Positions 14,801-29,365 of a DNA stretch of 64,000 nt are shown here, piece after piece. How positions within the stretch are numbered: the stretch's first letter is position 1; each line of letters opens with the position of its first letter. The position numbers were made by a program, and so were the translations under genes. The stretch covers positions 11,259,695 to 11,323,694 of the forward strand of contig NC_079412.1 of assembly GCF_026213295.1 (NCBI RefSeq), in the 5' to 3' direction. The DNA is from Gadus chalcogrammus. Its lineage: Eukaryota > Chordata > Actinopteri > Gadiformes > Gadidae. The notes beneath the pieces were generated by a model. That model was not told the origin of the DNA. It ran no database searches and saw only the letters and a list, made by a program, of their open reading frames with translations.

Positions 14801-15038
14801 GAGGGCGGCTGCTTGGTAACTCTTGTTTACTCACTCGGTGTGCTTGGGTGAAGTCGGCACAGCTTAGGTGACGCATTAGGAAGCTAGTGGACATGTGTGT
14901 GTGAGTTATTCCTGTTTGAGTAAGCAAGACGTGAGCCAACCCATGTACTTTGGTGTGTGTTGCATTGTATGTGTATGTGTGTTACACTGTGTGGATATGT
15001 GTGCGTGCTGCATTGTATGTGCATGTGTGTGGGCTGCA

Positions 15039-15041
15039 TTA

Positions 15042-15081
<40 letters not shown>

Positions 15082-15245
15082 TGTGTGCATGCCGGTGGGG
15101 AAGTGTGAGGAGCAGAAAGTAGCAGCGGCCCTCAGAGTACGCCTCTCCCGTGCTTTAAATTCTAAAGTCTGCATAATGCATGATCTTTAACCACTACACT
15201 GAAGGTGGATTATCATAATACAACCAATGTGACATGTTAGTGTCA

Positions 15246-15274
<29 letters not shown>
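15039..15274. repeat. Two GT microsatellites
   Basis: GT tracts at about 15045-15078 and 15246-15274, separated by unique sequence. Confidence 0.9.
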
Positions 15275-15277
<3 letters not shown>

Positions 15278-16588
15278 AACACTAGGGACGGGCACTTAAA
15301 CATACCATTACCAGCGTTACACTAACATTTACGCCGTGACAAGTATAAAAAGAAAAGCGCGGTCTGGTATCGCCCTCACGATAACCTCAACCTGCTCCTT
15401 AAGATAGTGCAGGGAGTGGGGGATAAGAAAAATATAAAAAAAACAGAATAGAGAGTGGGACGTCCATACATTGTGGCCGTGGTATCACTGGAGCCCTTCA
15501 TGTGTGATGAAGTTCCACTGCTATAAATATTTAAGTTGGCAGTACACCGCTGAGTAGCCCTTTCGTGTCAGCCCGGGCTCCCGGGGGCTCGTCAAACTGT
15601 GCTCCTCCATTACTCCATTACCATATTCCTCCTTCTGTCAGCCAGCACCACCAGATACAGTACGCTGAGCTAATGTGTGTCTAATACAGAGAGGCGCTCT
15701 GACAGACTCCTTTTTGCACTTCATTACACCAATTATTTGGCCTGCTGAGTCATTTGACCGGGCTAAATCAAGATATTTAGAGTCCACAGAGTGTGCCATA
15801 GGCGGGGAGTTGACCTGCATTTTTAAGAGAGCAATTTATGTCTATACATAGACGGCTAGATGGACGGACAGAGTGATGGGAATCTGACTATCTGTCTACC
15901 CGTCAATCCATCTGTCTGCCAATCCTTCTAGCTCCGGATCTATCTGTCAGCGGGTCCGTCTATAATAATGTGTAACAAGATCCTGACCGCACAAACTTAC
16001 TCAACAGCGAACTTGGGTTTGCTGTAATCAGCACCACCCATTCCAAATCTATCTTAGGGGGCCGAGTAAACACGGGGGAGGAGGCAACATCTGGTATCAG
16101 GTGGGCTGGGAGGAGGAGACGGAGAGCCGGGGAGCAGCGGGGAGGTGGAGGAGCTGGGAGGCGAGGGCAAGGTGAGGCGCAGATAGGGAGGCGGGCGAAC
16201 CAAGAGGGAGAGAGAAGAAGGGAGAATGGATGGAGAGCAAATACGTCTTAGGAAAAGAAAGGGATGAGCAGAAAGAGATTTACCAACGTGTGATTTTCTT
16301 TATTGCCTGCGTGCCTTCGTCGCGGTGAGAAAAAGACTGCACCGGCAGAATGTTTTCTTGGTCCATACATGTGCAAACTTGGTCTTTGTGTGTGTCTGTG
16401 TGTGTTTGTGAGTGTGTGTGTGTTTGTGTGTATGTGTGTGCGAAGGGGGGGTTTGTGTGTGTACGTGTAAAGGGATGACAGAGGGCCAGCTGGAACGGAG
16501 ACTTCTGTAGCTGACTCAACACAGCTCTCATTTTATTACCAAATCATCCATGACAAACAGCTCCGGTGGCGGGCAAAGGTGAGGGGGA

Positions 16589-16650
16589 CGGGGGGGCCGG
16601 GGGGGCCGGGGGGGCCGGGGGGGCCGGGGGGAGCCCGGGCCGGGCCGGGC
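16589..16650. repeat. G-rich 9-bp repeat (GGGGGGGCC) with quadruplex potential
   Basis: Four near-perfect GGGGGGGCC units followed by GGGCC variants. The runs of seven G with two-base spacers meet the usual quadruplex pattern on the plus strand. Confidence 0.9.
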
Positions 16651-19600
16651 GCCCACGGGGGTCAATCGAATGCTGCCGAGATTGCAATGGTAATGCAACA
16701 TGTCTGTGGCAATCCGAATGTCACCTTTACATGATGCAGTCATCCGTGTGTCGTTTTAAGACTCGGCGGGGCTGACAGCCGTGGTCCCCGTGTCCTCCAC
16801 ACACAGAGCCGCCCCGCTCCGCCGCGGAGGGGAAAGGCTCCTGACCGAGAAATCCCATCAGCTCAGCGGCGAGCGAGAGAAAATGCCGGGTGACAACACA
16901 ATCAATGAAGCTTATAGAGAAAATATTAATGCAGCCAGGCTAAAAGTCAACCGCTTTAAACGATAAAAAAATGGGAACTAGACTGTGATTGCAGCGATAA
17001 CTGAGTTCTATTGATTTACTAAGGACGAAACATAGCTCACGGTAAGAAAAAAAGAACTCCAGAGTAAAAGTCCCCCCCAAAAAAAATCTTTTAACCTCTT
17101 TTACACATTATACTGCTTTTCCAGATTGTGCACTCTCTAAATGCTCAAATCAACATGGACAGATTGTGTGTGACTGTGACTCAGAGCTGACTGGTTAGCC
17201 CGAGTGCTCAGGGAGCCTGGCTTACAGCCAGCCATTGTCACGTGGGGATGTCAGCGTGAAAAGCCATAAAGCCTTCTGCGGCTACGTGAGAGGAAGCAGA
17301 TTAGGCTGATAGACAACTGTAAGATGTTTAAAAAACACAGCCAGGGGCAGTGGCATGGAAGGGAGTTCATTCATGACTTACAAGCCCGTTACCAGGGATG
17401 TTGCAGAAGAGAAATACATTTGGTTTCAACAGACTGTGAAAGGAAAAAGAACACACAACTCGAGGCTTTTGATGGCGGAGAGACACACTGGGCAGGACAA
17501 TGAGATTGTGGCAGCTGACACACAAACACAAACAGCCCGCCGCAGATCAAACAAACACCTATCACCATCAGCTTACAGTGAGCATTAAAGTGAAAAGAAA
17601 CATATTAAACCTCTGAGCCCACTTGAAACATCTTGTTCACAGAAGGCCCATGTTTTACCCACACACAAAGGCACCGTCAACAAAGCAGCAGTTGCCCTGA
17701 CAAACTGCTTGCTTTATTATGGAGTTTCTTTTTTTTTTCCAAGGAGACGCCCCTACTTAAGAGGCCCTGAGAGCTGTTGTGAGGCCTGGATGGACAAGGA
17801 GAGCGCCGGTATAAATACCAACATGGCTGAGAGCTCTTTTGTGCCTCACAAAGACCAAAGACCCTGCAAGGACAAACGGCGGTCCGCGTCCCTGAGTCCC
17901 CACGCCGCAGTGGGCTGGGTTAAGGTGAAGAGGACTTCAGCTCCATCACTCAGCACTAGACCTTCTCCAGAAAGTCAAACCACTCACCACCAACAACTCC
18001 ACGGAAGAGGAATGTAAGCAGAGGCGATTCAGGGTTGGAGCTACCTAGGAATTATTCATAGATTATCAGAGAAGAACACTAACAGAGGAGCTTTTGATTG
18101 AGGCTCGAGGAAACGATGAGGAATTACATCTCTGGAAATGGGGGGCTTTGGGTACACATTGAGCGGGAGGAGCCGACAATCTGATCAGTCTTAAGGTGTC
18201 ATTGAAGGATGTACCCTACACTTCCTTTCCCTCTCCTGAGCAGACCGACTGGAGCAGAAAATCCTAGTTGAGACCCAGTGGTGGGGATTAAGATGTCATC
18301 ACAGACTTGTGGAGGGAAACTCAGTCACGTTGACAGTTATGCCTGCGAGCTGGGGCTTAATATCACACATGCCTCACACCTCCTGTCCGCCAGCACATCT
18401 GTTCCCCACACCGTGTGGGACTTAGAGCTCAGACCTTGTGTAGTGTTTACACCTGTCCCACGCTGCACCTGGAGAACGGCGGGACGGCAAACATTGACGG
18501 AGGGCAGCGGGAAAGGCTAAGGATCGAGGAAATCAGTGGGAAAAGGGAACACACAGAGGGAAAAAACAAAAGGCTTGATGGAAATTTCCCCGTGGAAAGA
18601 CCCTGGGGGCGGGGCCCGGGTGTCGCGGTAACAATGATGCATGGTGTGACCTTACTTGTAATGCCAGCCTTAATCTACGCAAGTGGAATAAATGAAGTGG
18701 CGCCGTTGTGGACGTGTCACACAGACTTATAAAGACAAATCCACCGCCGCTCGCAGCTGTGTACGTGTATTCATAAAAATCAGGGGGACGTCTTAACAGA
18801 GCGCGGCGCCGAGTGTCGCCGGCTGGCTAGAGGCGATCACATCTCCTGGGCCTCGGTTGCCATGACTGCATGGATCCGTCCGTCATTAAGGAAGGCACAC
18901 ACGAGCTAGCGAGGGCGGAGAAGTGATGGCTTAAATGTGGAACGACGCGAAGCGAGAGAAAAATATTGGGCGGAAAGGGAGAAGGCGGGGGGGGGGGGAA
19001 CGAGGTTGATGAGAAGCTAAGATGCCGAAGGGGATCAATAGAGAGGTCATTATCCGTCTCTAAGCTTGCATTCAAAAATGATTTGTGAGGACACCGGTTG
19101 AACATAAGATCATTTTGAATGGATCACTTCATTACAAGTCCTCTGAGGCACAGGCCGGCACGACTTGTCACATCCGCACGTTGCTGTCTAAAGACTGCTG
19201 AAGACAAACATTTTCCGCCGGAGAGCCGTCCGACTGTCAAGTTAGCTGCACTCAATTCGTACTTGGCCGGCCGTATTAGCACGCGGACCGGGCAACATCA
19301 TTGATCATAGCGCATTGGCTAGGGGAACAGCAGGGCCGACAATATGCCTCCCGTGGCAGGATGCTGGGCCTGACAGTGGACATATGGGGAGCCGGCGCCG
19401 ACACGAGCGAACATCACTGGACTCACGGAGTGAAGCGGACGGGATCTAACTTTCCAGGCCTGGCGTGTCCACTGTGTGTCCAGTGCCCGCCGGCCCCCCC
19501 GCTCTCAACCCCCCCCGCTGACCCCTGCCTCACACTGGGTCTGACATGGCTCTGATTAATGTCCATGGCCAGGACGATGATGCTAATTATCATAATTAAT

Positions 19601-20143
19601 CAAGGGTTCTTCCTGCTCCTTCCAGGGGCTCACATTGACCTGGAAAAATACACTTAGACTATCCCTCCAGCCCTTCAACACACAAACACACACACACGCC
19701 TCCGCGCACACACATAAATGCACACAATCTCCCCCATACGACCCTCTTTTCTCTTTTGCTCCCGCTCTTCATCCTCTGCTCCTGCTCTCCACCTCCTCTC
19801 CTCCCTGTCTCTGTGACAGGCCTGAGCCCCGGCCCAGCACACCGAGCCATGTATTATCCTGCCATCACCAGTTCTATTTATATCGCACCGTCCATCACTA
19901 TCACTTACTCTGCTCCGTGCGCCTCTCCGCTGCCCGCCTTTCCAAAGCGGAGTTTTCTTAAAGATGGCCCATATTTCCTGGCAGGGGAGCGTTGGATATG
20001 CAAATGGCCAGGAGTCAGAAGAAGGCAGCGTGGGTGACAGCAGCGAGCAACAACAACATCATCATTTTTCAGACACCCGTAAAAAACAAAAAAAAACAAT
20101 GTCCAAAATAAAAGCCACCACCTCCTGTAGCCTAAGGCTCAGT

Positions 20144-20145
<2 letters not shown>

Positions 20146-20197
<52 letters not shown>
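20146..20197. repeat. CT microsatellite
   Basis: Pure CT tract. Confidence 0.95.
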
Positions 20198-20200
<3 letters not shown>

Positions 20201-20344
20201 TCTTTTTTTCATCTCTCTCTCAACCCATTCCCTTGTGACACACACATACACAGTAGTGTATTCCTGGATGCTTGACTGCTGTTGAATTAGCTTATGTGAT
20301 GTGTATGTGTGCATGTGTGTGTCTTCGTATTCCTGTGGTTGTGC

Positions 20345-20425
20345 GCGTGTGTGTCTATGTGTGTGTGCGTGTGTGTGTGTGTGTGTACATCTATGTGTGT
20401 GTGTGTGTGTGTGCGTGTGTCTGTA

Positions 20426-20466
<41 letters not shown>
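20345..20466. repeat. Interrupted GT microsatellite
   Basis: GT units with GC and ATC interruptions. Confidence 0.93.
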
Positions 20467-20470
<4 letters not shown>

Positions 20471-20964
20471 GCGCATTGGGAACAGCCTGTGCAGGAACGA
20501 TGCGCCCCTCTTATGGATGTACAATGTATGCGGCGGCAGAACGATATTTTAAATTCCTTGGCGGCTGCGAGGTAACACTAGCCCCGAGCGATGGGAAAGT
20601 TTTTCTCTTGGTCTCCCCGTCTCTTTATTTCCCCTGGTGGAAGATACAAACGCTCCTTTTGCTGGGCTGAGCCGTACGTGTCAGGCATGTGTTCAACCGC
20701 CCCACCCCACACCTCAGCACCAAAGCTTAGCTCCCTCCTCCCCCACCTCCTCCAGCACCACCACTACACCACCAACCCCATCAGCAGCAGCATCCCCCCC
20801 CCCCCCACCCCCGCTCTTTATTTCTCATTATATTGTTTCTTAATGTACTGTATCCGCACATGTTAGGGACAGGCTTCAACAGGCGGCTGCTGATGGTGCA
20901 CTTACCACGCCACATAGCACGTTAACCCGAGCTTTTTTTTATTTTTCCACAGCACAAAACTAGT

Positions 20965-20987
20965 GTTGGGGGGGGGGGGGGGGGGGG
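20965..20987. repeat. Poly-G run
   Basis: About 20 G; a matching poly-C run lies nearby at about 20796-20806. Confidence 0.88.
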
Positions 20988-21444
20988 AGGGAGGGGGCAG
21001 AGATAGAGCACAAAGTACACACCACCGTGGTAATCTAGTCCATAATGCGATGAGCTTTCTGTCAGTAAGGCAGTAAATATGGGGCCTCGCCAGATGGCTG
21101 GGGGAAGCTAATGCTCCCTTTTCTGTCTCTCCTAGCATCGCCTCTGTACCTATCGCTACCTTTTCTCGTTTTTTATTCCTTTTTTTACCGTTCTCTCACT
21201 TCATCCTCCTCCTCCTCTGCCTCATCTGTCGGGTTGCGGTTCAACTCGCGGCCCCGTCTCCTCCGGATTCTACCCATGATGCCACGCTGCCAGGACCCGT
21301 CCGCCCACCGCCCTTCCCGCAACGCGGGAACAACCGTAAATGACATCATCAGAGCTCAACCCACACGGAACAACAGCCAGTGAAAAGGAGCCCTACATTC
21401 GTCCCACACCAACCCCCTGGCCCACATTTAGCAACACCCCCACC

Positions 21445-21488
<44 letters not shown>
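21445..21488. repeat. CA microsatellite
   Basis: About 20 CA units. Confidence 0.95.
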
Positions 21489-21491
<3 letters not shown>

Positions 21492-23097
21492 CCACACCCT
21501 GCACCTCTGACTGTTTCCCAGCATTAGAAGATGTCCCAGAACACTCCGGTCCAATTTTAGCTCTGTGAAAACAAACAGAATGATACAGGGAACGCTGCCT
21601 ATTATTATCATTACCGTCACCGCTAACGCTAACTGCTAACTGCGTGGATGCTAAAGACGCTCAATAGAGTCCGTCTAATTCAGACGGGGAGACGGATGAT
21701 TCACGGCGCTGCGTCTGCATCTCCACAGGCGCCGTAATACTTTATGATCTGGGTTTCTCTTCAATGTCGACGCCCTGACATTTTGTGTCTCTTTCATAAA
21801 ATTGTAAAACATGGCCTGCCTTGTTGGCATGAAGCCATGCTCAATTATGCAGAGCGCCCGTGCGATGTTGTCGCGCCGCAACACGTGTCCGGCACGTGAC
21901 GAAAGCAAGAAGGGGTCGTGGGCCAGTGCAAACCGTGATACGACGCAATCAGTCACGTGAGGAAAATAACGGAAGAAAGATGCAGCAACCATCCTATAAC
22001 TATGGTTCCCGAGGAACGTCGGGATAGATGACGGAGACGGAGAGATGAATGGATGAAAGCGTGGCCTGGAGACGGCGAGGGCGCAGCGCGGGTTAGCCTC
22101 GCTCGCCCGGGGAACATGCGAGGCACACAGTCTGCAAGAGCTCGCCGCTAATCTTGGGTGGATGGGCGCTCTGCAGCGGGGCCGGGGCACAGAGCCCTGA
22201 GGCGATGTCTGCACAAACGCTCTGCCAAGGCTGTCTGGGAAGCTGGGAAACACAGGCTGTTTATGGCGAGAGGCACATCTCGGGCGAGTACAAAGATGCG
22301 GTTGATAACCTTGCGCGGCGTGTGCCGAGCATCATCCCTCTCCCAGGAGGCAGCGTGCCGGGGGAGGAAGTATTGACAGGAGTGTTTTCATATTACATTC
22401 TCATGACTGGATCAATACACCGACGGACCACCTCTTCAGACGGGAGTGGGGATGGAGTCGCCCTGAAGGTCAAGCAGTTAGCCCATTAAAGAGCTAGCTA
22501 ACCGGGCTGCTTGGCCGAGGCTGCTCTACCTGCTCCTCGCGTGGCGGCAGCGCTGGGGCAACCTTGAGGAGTTGATTAGCGGCTCGAGACGGCTCCCACG
22601 GCACAGGAGACCCTGTGCCTCATAAAACCCCCAGCCTGGGAGCGGAGCGGGGGAGCGCGGGAGCATGGGGGAGAGGGGGAGGGCTTCGGTGGGGAAGACA
22701 AAGCATGGAACTGCCTGCCTGCCTCATCTTTTACAGGACAAATTAAAACCACAGCGGAACAAGTCATAAAACAGGAAATAATGAATTCAATTATACTTTT
22801 TTAGTGTTGAGGGGCTGCTTGGCGAGATGTGCTGAGTGGGCAAGGCAGGGTGCGGGCATGTTGGGCAGGAGCAGGCTGATGACTATGGCGGTGGCACCTC
22901 GCATTGCTGAGGGCGGTGTGTGAGCTAGATGCATGCTCGCATGCCCCAAAGGAGCAGTTTAGACCTCAACAGGGCCTTCATTAGCAAATGAATGACTCTT
23001 AATTGGCCTAGCGAATACACAGGGTGCTTGTTGATTATAGTGTGGCTCCTTCCTTTTTTTTTTTGCCAGCGCTGCGACACCGCAGACAAATACGCTT

Positions 23098-23210
<113 letters not shown>

Positions 23211-24529
23211 GACGCAAGCACACAAAGACACAAGCACACAGAGGACCGCTTCCAGACATGCAGCAATAGTGATAAGTGTCCTGCCATAAAAGTGACAGAC
23301 AGTTCAAGGCTTCGCCATGCAAGGTTAAAGACCACGGCTTCAGCTGTCAACAAAGCCCTCTGACGGAGGATTCTGGAACATATTCTCCTTTTTTATGGTC
23401 CGCGCACCCCCATGTCTCCTGATCACATCGAACACTAGCCTTTTCAACCCCCATTCTATCCTTCCAGGCATGATCTATGGCTGGGCTTCACCTCAGCGGG
23501 AGGGACCACCACAGACAGGGTTCCTGGTGTCCTAGATTCCCCGGCACGGCTCTCCCGAGATCTGAGCCCGTCCTACCCCCAAAGCCTCCCCCGCTGGCTC
23601 CTCACTTGCAGGCCAACCAGCAGCCACAGATGTTCCCTCAGCCTAAATAAAGTGGAAACCCTAAATCTTCCACCATTAGACAGGGACTTTTATTTGTTTC
23701 AATGAAAATGCCCCTGGGAGTGTTTTATATTTGGCACAAGCTAAATAACTTTTAGGTAAATGCTCCTTGTTTTGTTTGTTGAAATGTACAGCGCCCTTTT
23801 CTAATTATCTGCCATGCGTGGATGAAGGTTGACACACCAAAGTAAGGCTGGTAGCGCAGAGAACGGAGCAGGAGTACACTCGCCGTGTCTTTCTCTGTGC
23901 ATGAGCTTTTTTCAGTGTGTCTGTGATGATAAATTGTTTAGGTTGCTGTCTACTGTTATGTAAATGTTTTATGCAGGCTTGTACCTACAGTAGAGTTTTA
24001 AAATAGACCGCAATCCTGCGATATGAAATAAACCCTGTGTTTCAATGCGTTCAGCTATGATTTCGCAGGTAGCCCATTGTGTGGCGAATGTTGTAGTGTA
24101 AACTGTTGTAGCCTAAATTATATATAGTAATTAAATATGAATGATCAACAAAAGCGGCATTCATTTGAATAAAAAGAACAAGAAATGCTGTGTACTGCAC
24201 ACAGTATTCATGTGGCATCGTTTGCTTTCTAGTCAGTGTTTGTACCGCGATACAGCTGACATACACACACACGCACACACCACAATCTGTTGATAAATAG
24301 GATGAGCATACTGATTGATGATCCATTCTGTGTATGTGAAATTACTAATGCAATCGGCAAACAATGTTGGTTTAATCGGTCCGTGTGTACCAACGCCTCA
24401 GCTGGACACTTTGTGAGCTTATGGATATGCTTATATACATAAAATATGCAGCACAGAGACCGACATTTCACGCTCAGTCATTTAGGCATGATCAAATGGT
24501 AGAACCAGCTGGAAAACACACAAGGCTCA

Positions 24530-24835
24530 TGGAGTGAGAGACAAGGAGAGAGAGACAGAGAGGGGGAGATAGGACAAGAGTGAGAGAGAAAGATAGAGGG
24601 ACAGAGAAAAAGAGAGTGAGATAGAAAGAGAGTGAGAGAGAAAGATAGTGTCAGATAAAGAGAGAGTGAGATAAAAAGTGTGAAGAAGGATAGAGTGACA
24701 TAGAAAGAGAGAGGGAGATAGAACGAGGGTGAGAGAAGGATAGTGTCAGAGAAAGAGAGAGTGAGATATGGAGAGACTAAGAGTAGGATCTAATGATAAA
24801 GAGAGAGAGATCAAAAGGGAAAGAGAGAGAGTGTT

Positions 24836-24893
<58 letters not shown>

Positions 24894-24985
24894 TTGGAGT
24901 GTTGGAGGAACAATTACAGAGAGTTGGAGGGACAATTAGCGAAATAGAGAGAGAGAGAGCGAGAGACACAAACAAGACGAAGAGA
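24530..24985. repeat. GA-rich polypurine block with a periodic subrepeat
   Basis: Imperfect units such as AAAGAGAGTGAGATAGAAAG recur at 24560-24760, followed by a pure GA core at about 24840-24891. Confidence 0.88.
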
Positions 24986-25588
24986 AAGAGGAGTGTCTTG
25001 GGAAAGTCAGCGTCCCCTCCGAGGCCCAGCCCCTGGTGCCGCTCACCCACGCTCCGCCTGCCAATTAAAGCTCTGATTAAAACCGACAAAGTGTCTCCAA
25101 ATGAAGAAAGAGCTGTTGGAGGTCTTAACTGCTGAAGCCTGTCAATTACACAGCCAGAGGAAAGTGGGCAAGGGGAAGGAGAGGGTGAGGCAATGACACA
25201 CAGGGAGCAAGACGGGAAGAAGAACAAACTCCTCCCCCCCTCCCCCTCTCCCTCTCCCCCTCTCTCTCTCTCTCTCCCTCTCTGTTCGCTGCTCTGGAAC
25301 TACCTGTGCTGCTCCAGAAAAACAAAGTGGATCACGTTGCATAAGGGGGCGCTCATGGACGCTAAGTCTCATGACTTAGCGTTGGTGCACCGAGCGAGCG
25401 ATGCTCGACTCCTCGTCCTTGAAGTGCCCTTCTCCAGCCACGTGTTCTTATTTCCGTTACCTCTGATTGTTTTATGTTTAACACCACGTCAGCAACGTGG
25501 CATTTGGTAAGTGTTCTCATCCACAGGTGGTGTTTTTCATCTTGCAGGGCGTGTCAGCCAATGACAAATAGGAGAATGTGGGAGGAGG

Positions 25589-25610
25589 AGGGGGGGGGGG
25601 GGGGGGGGCG
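25589..25610. repeat. Poly-G run
   Basis: About 20 G, followed by G-rich sequence. A CT-rich tract lies upstream at 25228-25280. Confidence 0.85.
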
Positions 25611-26357
25611 GTGGGGAGGGGGATTGTTTAAAGACAGGAGACTTACAGGCAGGGCGCGTAGCATCTTTCCTATTAGAGCGTTCCCTCTCGCTGGCTAGCT
25701 CTGGTTGTTGTGTCTCCGCTGTAAGTCATACAGAGCCTGATGTGGAGGGCTAACTGGCGAAGCCCTCAATCCCAGATAAACCACCCGCTGTGCCCATCAG
25801 CCGCAAGAAATATGATGGGATTGGGTAAGGCCATAAATCTTGTTTTAGCAGGACGACGGCGAACGAGGAGGCTCCCGCGTCGTTACAGCTGCGTCCCTGC
25901 GGCCCGTTCCACCTCCATTTAAGCTAAATGTCAACTTCTCCGCTGCTTTTTCTTCCCGTCTCCGGGATACCTGCGGCTGGCATTTGTTTTAACGCCGGAG
26001 GAGGTGGAAGGGGAAAAAAAGTCAACAGGAAGAAAACTACAAAGAGAGTTTTGTTGACAGCTACTCTCCAGCACCGACTGGACGGAGACTCGCCGCTGAA
26101 AAACGAGAGTTGCCACGGTGATAAAATGGATTCCGTGCGCGGCGCTCTCTCTCTCTGAACCGCGGTGCACGGGACGATATGACGGATGGCGTCTGCTATT
26201 GGCGCCGACAATAAGATCTACCTGAGACGAAAGGATGGATTCACATCGGACTGGGATTCTAATACCCTAATACTTCATAAATGTTACTATTATTTATACA
26301 TTAATCATCGTTTAGAAGACTAATGATATTCTTTCAGTGTAATTAGATGGGAATGCT

Positions 26358-26395
26358 CCCCCCCCCTCCCCCCCCCCCCCCCGCCCCCCTCCCCA
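26358..26395. repeat. C-rich run
   Basis: C runs of 6-16 broken by single T or G. Confidence 0.85.
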
Positions 26396-29320
26396 CGACT
26401 CTGCGGTACCTCGTGAATGAACTGTACGGCACTTTGGAAAGACACTCAATCAATGCCATCCAGATGGTTGTGGATTAAGACGTAACCGGTTGTAAAAACG
26501 GGCCTCCAGTGTTGCGCGGAGACAGGGACGCCACTCCGATACACCCCCCCACCCCCCCTCCCTATCCGCCCACACGCAAGGAAGAGAGATCCGCTGTCAC
26601 ATTTTCCATAAGGTGTTAGACCGAGAGGGTCTACGGTGTGTGGTGTGATGAATAACATGGGCTCCCCTCGAAGGTAGGAGACAATAACATAAAAACAGCA
26701 ACTCTCACAAAGTTAAACTGTACAACTATTCATCCCCACCACCCACCAATAAAAAAAAAAGCCCGCTAGATAACCCAGCATCTGTTCCATTTATGTGCAC
26801 TACCTCGTACTCTTTCAATAGACACCTTTCCGTAGGATGGCTTGCTTGCCTGCCTGCCGTGGGAGGGATTGTTGTGATGGGGGGCTCGGTGAGAAATGGC
26901 CATCAGATGCGAAAGCGCCTGCATGCCTCATAAAACAAAGACTGCTATAGAGAAGCCATCATTTCCTCCATGCACATTGTGCACAAAAACCCAGCTAGAG
27001 GACAGACAACAGGTTGGGGTGAAGGAGCCGGCACACTAGCCATCTGGACATACAGTCCGCCCAATCCCACTCCTTGTCATAGCGCTCCCCCTCTGTCTCC
27101 CCCTCTCTCCCCCTTCTCTCTCGCCGACTACACTTATAACCCCTTGCTGTGCGCCGTTTTAACCTCAACAGATGAGGAGGAAATTGTAAGAGAAAACAAG
27201 ATAGCAATAAAAGAGAGGGAAAAGGCAATGCAGAGAGGAGCCGGAGAGACGGACAAAAGGCTCTGTTTCCTAGTCAAAGTCAAGGACCAGCAGGACATGC
27301 ATTAAACATTGTATGAGACAGACCTTACCCTTTACTACTCTATTGGCTTATTCAGAGGGGAGGCAGCTCCGTTAATATTTCATGAGCCAGCCAACTGCAT
27401 GAAGAGGTGCGTGCTCACGGAAGGGGTCTGTGTATTCCCCCCGACTCAATAAGGAGACCTTTCAGATGTCTCAGGGTACATGTATGTGCATGGATGACCA
27501 TCCGTGGCTACACTGCCCAGCAACGCATTGTTCTCACTGCTAGGCACAGTGGCGATTCGATGCAGCATATTCATCAACATGCGGGGACAACTTCACTTTT
27601 TGATGGCCCCCATTGATGGGTTTTTTCTAGTTCAAGTCAAAGCACATCTTACTAGTGTGCTACTGGCTGAGATCATAGAGAGTCCCTGCCAGGGCACACA
27701 TCATTTCACACCATTTCCGTTCAGGAGCATGAGAGAGAGATGCAGGCCATATTTGGCCTTGGCGCCAGAGAAACTTTCCTGGTCACTCCATCAGAGCAGG
27801 ATAAAGTTCCCTTACTTTTTTTAAGCCAATCACGAGCTTTTAATGGGCAATTGTAAGATGCTGTGTCAGACACCCATAAACGGGTGTCATCCTTCATTGG
27901 CACCTGTCAGGTGGCTGCCTTGGCTGCAGAAAAAAGGAGAAGTAGAAGAAAAAGTGAATGCAGAGCTGTTAAGAGCACAAAGGGAACACAATGGAGCCCA
28001 TGGCCCGGTCCTGGCTGTAAGAGGCACTTTGCTGACGGTGTGTCCCATGTGCCAGAGCAGGACAGTCCATTGTGTTGCGAGGAGTCTTGGGCCACTGAAT
28101 TCCCTGCTTCAGCGATTCTTTCCTGGGGACAGCTCCCAAGGGGGTGCTGCGGCTCCCTGGGCCCCCCTGCTGTGACTGACGTCCCCCTTCTGTTCGCCTG
28201 TGGAGAGGCTAAAATAGGCCACTACCTGACCCATTTCAATGACTCACAGCACTCCTTAAAGACATAGATCCTGGATGGGTAGCCAACCTGTGTCCGGTTC
28301 TCTGGACACGCGGGTATTCCCGGGAGACACCGGAGATCAGGTAGGAGGCCGAGGACAGAACTGGTTCAGGGAGGCATAGAACGCTGCCAGGGAGTAATCT
28401 AACAATAAGTACGACGGCATTGTTCTAAAACATATTGTGTACCACAGCAAGGCGTAACACATGGTGCTGCAGAGCAAGCTCCCACTGTTACATATTCCAA
28501 CTGACCACCTACACTCTCCTCTCCCCTAGAAGTGCATTGAGAGGAAGATTTGCTGATGGTTGGCTGACAGGCTGGCCTCCAGCAGAACTGGGTAATAGAG
28601 GAAGTTACAAGTCTGTCTCGCTGCAGCCATTATGGCCCCAGTGGATAGAAATGTTTTCATAAGCCCATCAAATTTCCTTTTATGGCAGTCATAAAACAGG
28701 CATGATAAACACAAGGCCTCCGGTCAAAGAGCTCCGGGTACATAGTACGGGGTTAGGGTTGGCCCCAGCCCAATCACTCCCGGCTAAATAAACCTTCATG
28801 GGAGATCATGGAAACCCCTTCCCTGGTGGAGATTCACTACTTAGAACCCAGTCTGCGACTGGAGGGGGCGCTACAGCATCATAATTATCCACATATGCAA
28901 AGCAGGAGAGTGCAACTAAGTCACTTGAGTGACAGGGATGGACGGCTACAATGACGGTTAACCTTAACGTCACCTCTGAGAATAAAAAAAAGGAAAAACT
29001 CCCAATATATTCATACGATTTCTTTTGAGAGCATCCCTATGAATAGTCACACCCTCTCTTTTCGTTCTTGCATACACCTATTAGGGTCAAAGACAGAACA
29101 TGCAGATTTCTTGACGAAAGCCGCGTGCAAAGACACGCAAAATGGATCTCATCCACATAGTGATCCGCAAGACTCCAAACTCACTCACAAGTTTGAAGTG
29201 GCCTGGTCAGATTTTGACAAGAGTGTCAAAACTGATGCCCTTCCAAGATGTCCATCTGATGGATGAGCCGGACAGGATAAGGCTGAGAAGACAGCGCGGT
29301 CTCATGGGGGTCAGGGGGAG

Positions 29321-29323
<3 letters not shown>

Positions 29324-29365
<42 letters not shown>

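Larger units (their letters stand above)
9821..16588. other. Gene-free stretch
   Basis: Holds the possible DNA transposon, purine block, GAT repeat and GT repeats listed separately. Mixed-composition segments at about 12268-12480 and 15490-15850, rich in TAAT-type words, are candidates for conserved regulatory DNA but carry no code I can read. Confidence 0.55.

Noticed and set aside
16566..16640. Gly-Gly-Ala repeat protein
   Set aside because: It is a translation of the GGGGGGGCC repeat with no supporting gene structure.
27843..28267. Overlapping 110- and 134-residue frames in unique DNA
   Set aside because: No recognisable domain, no good splice sites in phase, and two frames of similar length overlap, as expected by chance in GC-moderate DNA.
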